Below, one piece after another: positions 60,001 through 64,000 of a stretch of DNA of 64,000 bases. Position 1 is the stretch's first letter. The number at the start of each line of letters is the position of its first letter. The stretch comes from Aquatica leii (taxonomy: Eukaryota > Arthropoda > Insecta > Coleoptera > Lampyridae), in contig CM069438.1 of assembly GCA_035610365.1 (NCBI GenBank), positions 52,262,837-52,326,836 on the forward strand, given 5' to 3'. The notes beneath the pieces were generated by a model. The model worked only from the letters and a program-made list of their open reading frames with translations. It made no database searches and was not told the origin of the DNA. The translations under genes and the position numbers were made by a program.

Positions 60001-61635
60001 TTTATTAAAAACTAATTTATTTATAACGAGTAAAAATACGTTTACTTAATCTAGAAATATGTACACTTTTAAATTAACCGAACTTAATTTAATCTAATAA
60101 TATTTAATGAAAACACTTACACGAATTTATGTATAACCGTTGTATAACACTATCGCTAACACGAGATAAGATAACGTCCTCGGATTTCACACTGTAAGTC
60201 ACGTTTACTCGATTCGGTGTACACTGTTATTTAAAACTTCGCACGTGCTAATCACTTATTTATCTTCACTTGAATAATCTTCTGAATACTGCATGCATTC
60301 ACATTCCAGCAATAACTGACCTACGATTTCCATGTTCGGCATTTATAGACATCGGCGAATCCTTCTCGAATCCTTCTCGAACGTTCCCTACTTTTCGCTA
60401 TATCTTCTAGACAGCTTCTAGAAGGCTCTGCATTTGTAAATAATTTCTCGAACGTTTCAGTATCTAAGATGAATCCAAGGCTCAAAACAATTCAAGTCTA
60501 CTCTAAGCGTACTGGATCGCAGACGCCAACCACGCAAAGTTTCTGTTGCTGATGGAACTCTTTCCATATAGTGTTCAAGCGACGAGTGTTCTAATAACGA
60601 GTTGTCAATAATTTAAAACATTTTACAAACTACGAATTAGCCGTTATACACATAAGCAAACATTCAACCATTTTAGATACTAAAGAACAAAAGAACATTC
60701 ATTTTTTGTAACGAGATGTTGACAGACAAATAATCTACATCTAGTTCTATATGGAGTGTGGCCAAAAGTAGAACTGATTAAAATAAAATCGGGTGCCAGC
60801 AACTTACTTGTCGAACCGAACAAGTACACTCAAGTACAGAAAAAACGAGACACTATCTGTTTTTATGTTTAAAGATGTAGATGTTTAAATGTAGTTTGGT
60901 CTTATCTAACATAGGTTAATTAGCATTATTTTAAACTGTAAACAAATTTTCATCCACATTGTCGTTCATACTTTTGTCGCATCCAAATATAGCAAAAAAA
61001 AGTTCCGTTTCGTTTAGTTTTTATCCGGTCCGCGGTCCGACCACTTTAAAAGCGCACCTAGTAGCCGTTGGTTACCACTAACTCAAAATTGCGTATCCAG
61101 TGACACTTCAAAATTACAAAATCTAACATTTTGTAATACGTATTGTCTCGTCCAAGTATTACTTTTTCTAGGTTCTGCAAAGAATTGAACAGCGCGTACA
61201 AAAACTTCATGCTTTGGAGATTTATAACAGCAGTTGGGGCAATTTGCCTGTCGATGTTTATAGTGGTAACACTCATACTATCTTTAATAAAAACAAACAC
61301 TAATTTGTTTGTTAGAATTTTCAGCCTCAAAACGTACACAAAGCATTTACCTACTTCTTAGCGCACATGTTTGAAATCTTCATGCACTGTTATCTTGGAA
61401 GCGCAATCATCATCTCGGTAACTTCGTCTCTGCGCTTAGACTAGCTAGCTGTAACAAATGTTTTTAGAGTATGGAACTCACTACCGTGGTATTCTCTTGC
61501 GGTTGGCATCTCCTACGTACTAAAAGAAACGTAGAAGTACTAAAAGCATTGAGTATGATGATAATGAGATCTCAAAAACCCAGTGTTATTACAGTCGGTG
61601 GGTTTGGTTGGCTCAATTTGGATATTTACGTAAAG
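48091..61635 (+). CDS. Odorant receptor 1 (7tm_6 family), intron 2 swollen by Gypsy elements
   Basis: Exons: 48091-48357, 48408-48916, 61172-61265, 61325-61417 and 61468-61635, all with GT-AG borders and consistent phases (0, 2, 0, 0), giving about 377 residues before the last exon. Membrane segments visible include [47 protein letters not shown] and the family's conserved [16 protein letters not shown], then VVFSCGWH and [17 protein letters not shown]. This is the C-terminal signature of insect odorant receptors, ligand-gated channels formed with Orco in sensory neuron dendrites. The last short exon is unclear: LNVYLFLRQARKN near 61785-61824 looks right but no acceptor fits the phase. Exons 1-2 and 3-5 could instead come from two receptors. 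Confidence 0.75.
49168..52912 (-). mobile_element. Gypsy copy C of the macrodomain family, in OR1 intron 2
   Basis: Minus strand. 3' LTR about 49168-49611; macrodomain and CCCH finger about 49620-50130 ([24 protein letters not shown]); integrase pieces about 50150-50760; RNase H scrap about 50850-51000; RT about 51150-51770; protease region about 51860-52490; end of gag about 52500-52840. At 52845-52905 a second small piece of LTR end plus downstream sequence is attached. No complete 5' LTR. Broken with many interruptions and large deletions, and clearly older than copy D. Confidence 0.85.
49620..50130 (-). pseudogene. Macrodomain plus CCCH finger in Gypsy copy C
   Basis: Same module as in copy A. 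VFYLVTKK and [18 protein letters not shown] keep the two OARD1 catalytic positions, and the zinc finger follows (C-x7-C-x5-C-x3-H). It survives although the rest of the copy is heavily decayed. Fossil. Confidence 0.8.
52913..53733. other. Unassigned stretch between Gypsy copies C and D
   Basis: Part of OR1 intron 2. Several medium frames exist on both strands (for example 53003-53297 minus, 53497-53799 plus) but none matches a family I know, and none has neighbours that support it. It may be original intron or another decayed element. Confidence 0.3.
53738..54214 (-). repeat. 3' LTR of Gypsy copy D
   Basis: 477 bp, TG...CA on the minus strand. Compared with the 5' LTR it has small local differences near 53744, 53780, 53955 and 54165. 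Confidence 0.93.
54333..56066 (-). pseudogene. Integrase fused in frame to an OARD1-like macrodomain (copy D)
   Basis: One open frame of 577 codons joins the end of pol to the macrodomain without a gap. Integrase: zinc site ([27 protein letters not shown]), DDE core ([50 protein letters not shown]) and a chromatin-facing C-terminal region ([18 protein letters not shown]). Then a linker of about 50 residues ([19 protein letters not shown]) and the macrodomain ([45 protein letters not shown]) to near the frame's end. So in this family the macrodomain is part of the pol product, not a separate gene. Fossil element. Confidence 0.88.
59988..60459 (-). repeat. 5' LTR of Gypsy copy D
   Basis: 472 bp, TG...CA. 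The primer site lies directly inside at about 59970-59987. The TSD GTAT follows at 60460-60463. Confidence 0.93.
60815..61025. repeat. Duplicated segment, copy 1 (in OR1 intron 2)
   Basis: 'aacaagtacactcaag', 'aacgagacactat.tg.ttttatgt' and 'attattttaaactgtaaa' are shared in the same order with 62123-62300, which lies upstream of receptor 2. About 200 bases, imperfect. 60464-60814 before it holds no gene. Confidence 0.6.
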
Positions 61636-61866
61636 GTAACAAAAATATCTATAAAAAGTATTTTTTTGAATAATTTAATTTTAGTTTTTGAAGTTTTCAT
61701 TTTCAATTTTTACAGTATTAGGCAAAGTTGTAAAGAAAAGAATGTAGATTCAAGCTCTGCTATAGTAGTAGTAGATATACTCAACGTGTATTTATTTTTA
61801 CGTCAAGCGCGTAAGAACACTGACTATGCACTTTTTATTTGTGTCAAGAACCAAACGATATTTTAA

Positions 61867-62567
61867 AATTTTTATCGCTTTGGAGGTTTTGTGTATGCTT
61901 AAGTATATATACTATAGTTCACATTTTTTAGACTATAGTTGATTATTTATATTTTTTATACTTTATAGTCTATTTTGTATAGTTTGTAGTCTGCAATGTA
62001 CAGTTTGTAGTGAGTAGTTTATAGTAACAGTAAACTTCAAAACTATTTTACAATTGCTATTTTTTTTGTAACACCTAGTTGTCATAGAACCGTAGAATTA
62101 GACAATAATTTAATTTTGTCAAGCCCAACAAGTACACTCAAGAAAACAAAAAACGAGACACTATTTGCTTTTATGTACAAACATGTATATGTGTCTATCA
62201 GGTAAATTAACATTATTTTAAACTGTAAAAACTACGCCGTTGTTGATACTTTTATCTTATACAAATGTAGCAAAGACTAAGGAAAAGCTAAAGTTTTTTT
62301 GGACAAAGCGATTTGATTCTCGTTTGGTTTACAATTAAACCAAATGATCAAAACGAATTTAAAAGAACTATTGGAGTACAACTCGAGAAAAAAGATTTGT
62401 TTAAGATTCTAAGAATAATTTTTTTTTTCTAAACTGTAATTACTAAATTACAATGTCAAATTATATAATAGATGGTTTCATCAACCCCCTAATCTTGTTC
62501 CAATTATACCTAATTACAAAATCTATAAATTCTTTTTCAATTGATTTTGAGTAATAATCTGACCACG
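61867..62567. other. Stretch between OR1 and OR2
   Basis: 61905-62035 is a run of degenerate 'tatagtttgtagtc'-like units. 62123-62300 is the second copy of the segment at 60815-61025. 62438-62567 is the conserved promoter block of the receptor genes. Confidence 0.5.
62438..62567 (+). promoter_or_regulatory. Conserved upstream block of odorant receptor 2
   Basis: Matches 47966-48090 upstream of receptor 1 ('taattactaaattacaat', 'attacaaaatctataaattctttttcaattgattttgagtaataa'). It ends at the start codon, so it includes the 5' UTR. Confidence 0.55.
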
Positions 62568-63979
62568 ATGGAAAAACGGGAATACAATGGTCCTCTTCCT
62601 AAAGCAGTAGCAAAAGACGGTGCAAAATGGCTTTTAATACCATCAAAAATCTTTTTAAAGTCGTTTTGCAACTGGCCGGAAAATCGCACTTTGCTGGTAA
62701 AGTTTTTATCTCAGTTGGCCACGTTTGGGTTCTTTATATCAATACTGGGTAACATCTATTTGATTATGCAAAACGCGAATAATCTAGATGATATTGTTTA
62801 CTCGATTTCTATGTTGGTGATAAGTGCTGAAGTAAGTATTTTTTCGTATAAATCAAAATCGTAAAGTTTGTTTGCAGACGATGGGCCGTCGAATTTTAAT
62901 CGAAGTATACGCCAAAACGTTCAGAAAATTACTGTTGCATATTTACGACGATTTTTGGGCATCAGACATTGCAGGAGAAGATACTCACCGCGAAATTAAA
63001 GAAAAAAGCAAATTGTTGCTTAATTTCTTTATTGGTGTTGCTGTGATTAGTGTTACTTCTGTAATGCAAACTATAATTTCTGCAAATGTTCGTGGTGCTA
63101 AGCCTCTTTTTACTTTGTATACGTACCCTTTTGAAACCAGTCCGTATTTTGAATGTATGTTTATTGTCGAGGCGTACCTTACGTTTGACGTAGTTTTTGC
63201 TACTAGTAGCACTGACATATTTTTGTACACTCTGTTGTTTAACTGTGAAGCGCAGTTTAAAGTCTTGTCGGCGTACTTTAAAGCAAATTTTGAGAAGATT
63301 TTGCATGTTGCCGATGCTGAAGAAAGAGGAAGAAGAGCTATTGAGTTGATTGTGAAATGCGTCAAACACCACGAGTTGTTACTGCAGTAAGTGGATGAAT
63401 ATAAGTCTTTAAAATACGAAAGCACAATTGTGCTATAAACCTTAAGGTTTTTTTAAAATAAGTTTTAAAAATGTTATCTATTGTTGACCAGTCATTTTTA
63501 AGACGCACAAAAGCATCCATAAAACATCCACTGGATGTCTGAGTGTGAATATTACGGTGTCTATAAGATGAACTTGCAGTGTTCATCAGTAAAACATACA
63601 GATGTCACAAAGATGTTCTATAGACATCCACACAAAAACGACCTATGGACATCCACCTAAAGACATTTCGAAGCAATGACTCTATGAAACATCTGATTAT
63701 AGATATCTACATAAAAGAAATCTTATAGATATCCACTATACATTATTCAGGGATTTAATATGAATATCCATAAAATATCATGTGCTATATGGGATATTTT
63801 TGTAAGAAGTAACAAATTGTTACTAGATTACAAAACTCAAACAGGATTTGGTAAGATTTTGTCACTCAAATACTATTTTTTGTAGGTTTTCTAAAGAATT
63901 AAACAGCGCGTACAAAAACTTCATGCTCTGGAGGTTTATAACAGCAGTTGGAGCCATTTGCTTGTCGATGTTTATAGTG
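62568..63979 (+). CDS. Odorant receptor 2 (7tm_6), cut by window end
   Basis: Exons 62568-62831, 62878-63386 and 63886-63979 have the same lengths and phases as receptor 1 (exons 2 and 3 are 509 and 94 nt in both), followed by a donor GTAAC. The remaining exons lie past the window. The protein is close to receptor 1 ([56 protein letters not shown] identical), so this is a recent tandem duplicate. Start codon: ATG at 62568; the frame is open further upstream but the ATG matches that of receptor 1. Intron 2 is 499 bp, against about 12.3 kb in receptor 1. Confidence 0.85.
63500..63745. repeat. Degenerate short-period repeat in OR2 intron 2
   Basis: Variants of 'ctatagacatccacacaaaa' recur about every 25 bases or multiples of it (about 63522, 63617, 63641, 63694, 63724). 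Old tandem repeat, possibly from a small non-autonomous element. Confidence 0.55.
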
Positions 63980-64000
63980 GTAACACCCATACAGTTTCAT

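Larger units (their letters stand above)
53738..60459 (-). mobile_element. Gypsy copy D of the macrodomain family, two LTRs and TSD
   Basis: Minus strand, 6722 bp, in OR1 intron 2 and opposite in direction. LTRs 53738-54214 (3') and 59988-60459 (5') differ by about three bases and two small indels, near 1%, so the insertion is young. GTAT lies outside both ends (53734-53737 and 60460-60463), the 4-bp duplication usual for Gypsy. Primer site about 59970-59987 (TGGCGTCAGGTGTTGAGG). Parts: gag about 58430-59660, protease about 58200-58400, RT-RNase H about 56300-57700, integrase about 54800-56100, macrodomain about 54330-54770, zinc finger about 54250-54330. Broken, with a handful of interruptions. 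Confidence 0.93.

Noticed and set aside
61636-61866. Continuation of receptor exon 5 without an intron to 61866
   Set aside because: A clear GTAAC donor follows YVK, and the next ~40 codons do not look like a receptor. The LNVYLFLRQARKN segment further on may be the last exon, but no acceptor fits in phase.
1-64000. CRISPR arrays, bacterial operons, tRNA or rRNA genes
   Set aside because: None seen. The spliced genes and retroelements show eukaryotic nuclear DNA, and no cloverleaf with A and B boxes was noticed by eye; a tRNA search program was not available.

Overview
The window looks like nuclear DNA of an insect. It carries two members of the insect-only 7tm_6 odorant receptor family, compact genes with 40-500 bp introns, an AT-rich background, and retroelements typical of arthropods (Ty3/Gypsy, BEL/Pao, Jockey-like and R1-like LINEs, a Penelope-like element, piggyBac). 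I cannot fix the order. Most of the 64 kb is transposon debris; five host genes (or parts) are supported.

Layout. 1-10.1 kb: a mosaic of degenerate ~35-bp minisatellite blocks tied to a gag-like fossil, two copies of the 5' half of an R1-like LINE, a piggyBac remnant, two pieces of a Penelope-like element (one with a candidate hammerhead ribozyme) and a LINE 3' piece. 10.1-16.3 kb: Gypsy copy A (minus). 17.1-20.4 kb: an uninterrupted 1120-codon host gene with no recognised family. 21.3-25.3 kb: an old Gypsy LTR and decayed Gypsy copy B. 25.5-28.15 kb: a unit bounded by inverted repeats that encloses BEL/Pao fossil pieces. 29.1-31.9 kb: SNAPC4 (minus, four exons). 32.4-34.3 kb: Jockey-like LINE remains. 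35.1-35.5 kb: a small three-exon gene for a secreted protein, with a young, nearly whole BEL/Pao element (35.55-42.0 kb) inserted 11 bp after its stop codon. 42.9-46.9 kb: a decayed Gypsy with a tRNA-Lys-type primer site. 47.5-47.9 kb: a paralogue of the small secreted gene. 48.1-61.6 kb: odorant receptor 1, whose second intron is swollen to about 12 kb by Gypsy copies C and D. 62.6-64 kb: odorant receptor 2, cut by the window end.

The most unusual system is the Gypsy family present as copies A-D. Downstream of integrase, where some Gypsy elements carry env, it has an OARD1/TARG1-like ADP-ribose macrodomain followed by a CCCH zinc finger. In copy D the integrase and macrodomain share one open frame, and both residues known to be catalytic in human OARD1 are present. 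Second is a pair of three-exon genes for ~110-residue secreted proteins ending in a shared C-x5-C ... GD-[VL]-GVHP tail, lying beside the odorant receptors; I recognise no family for them.
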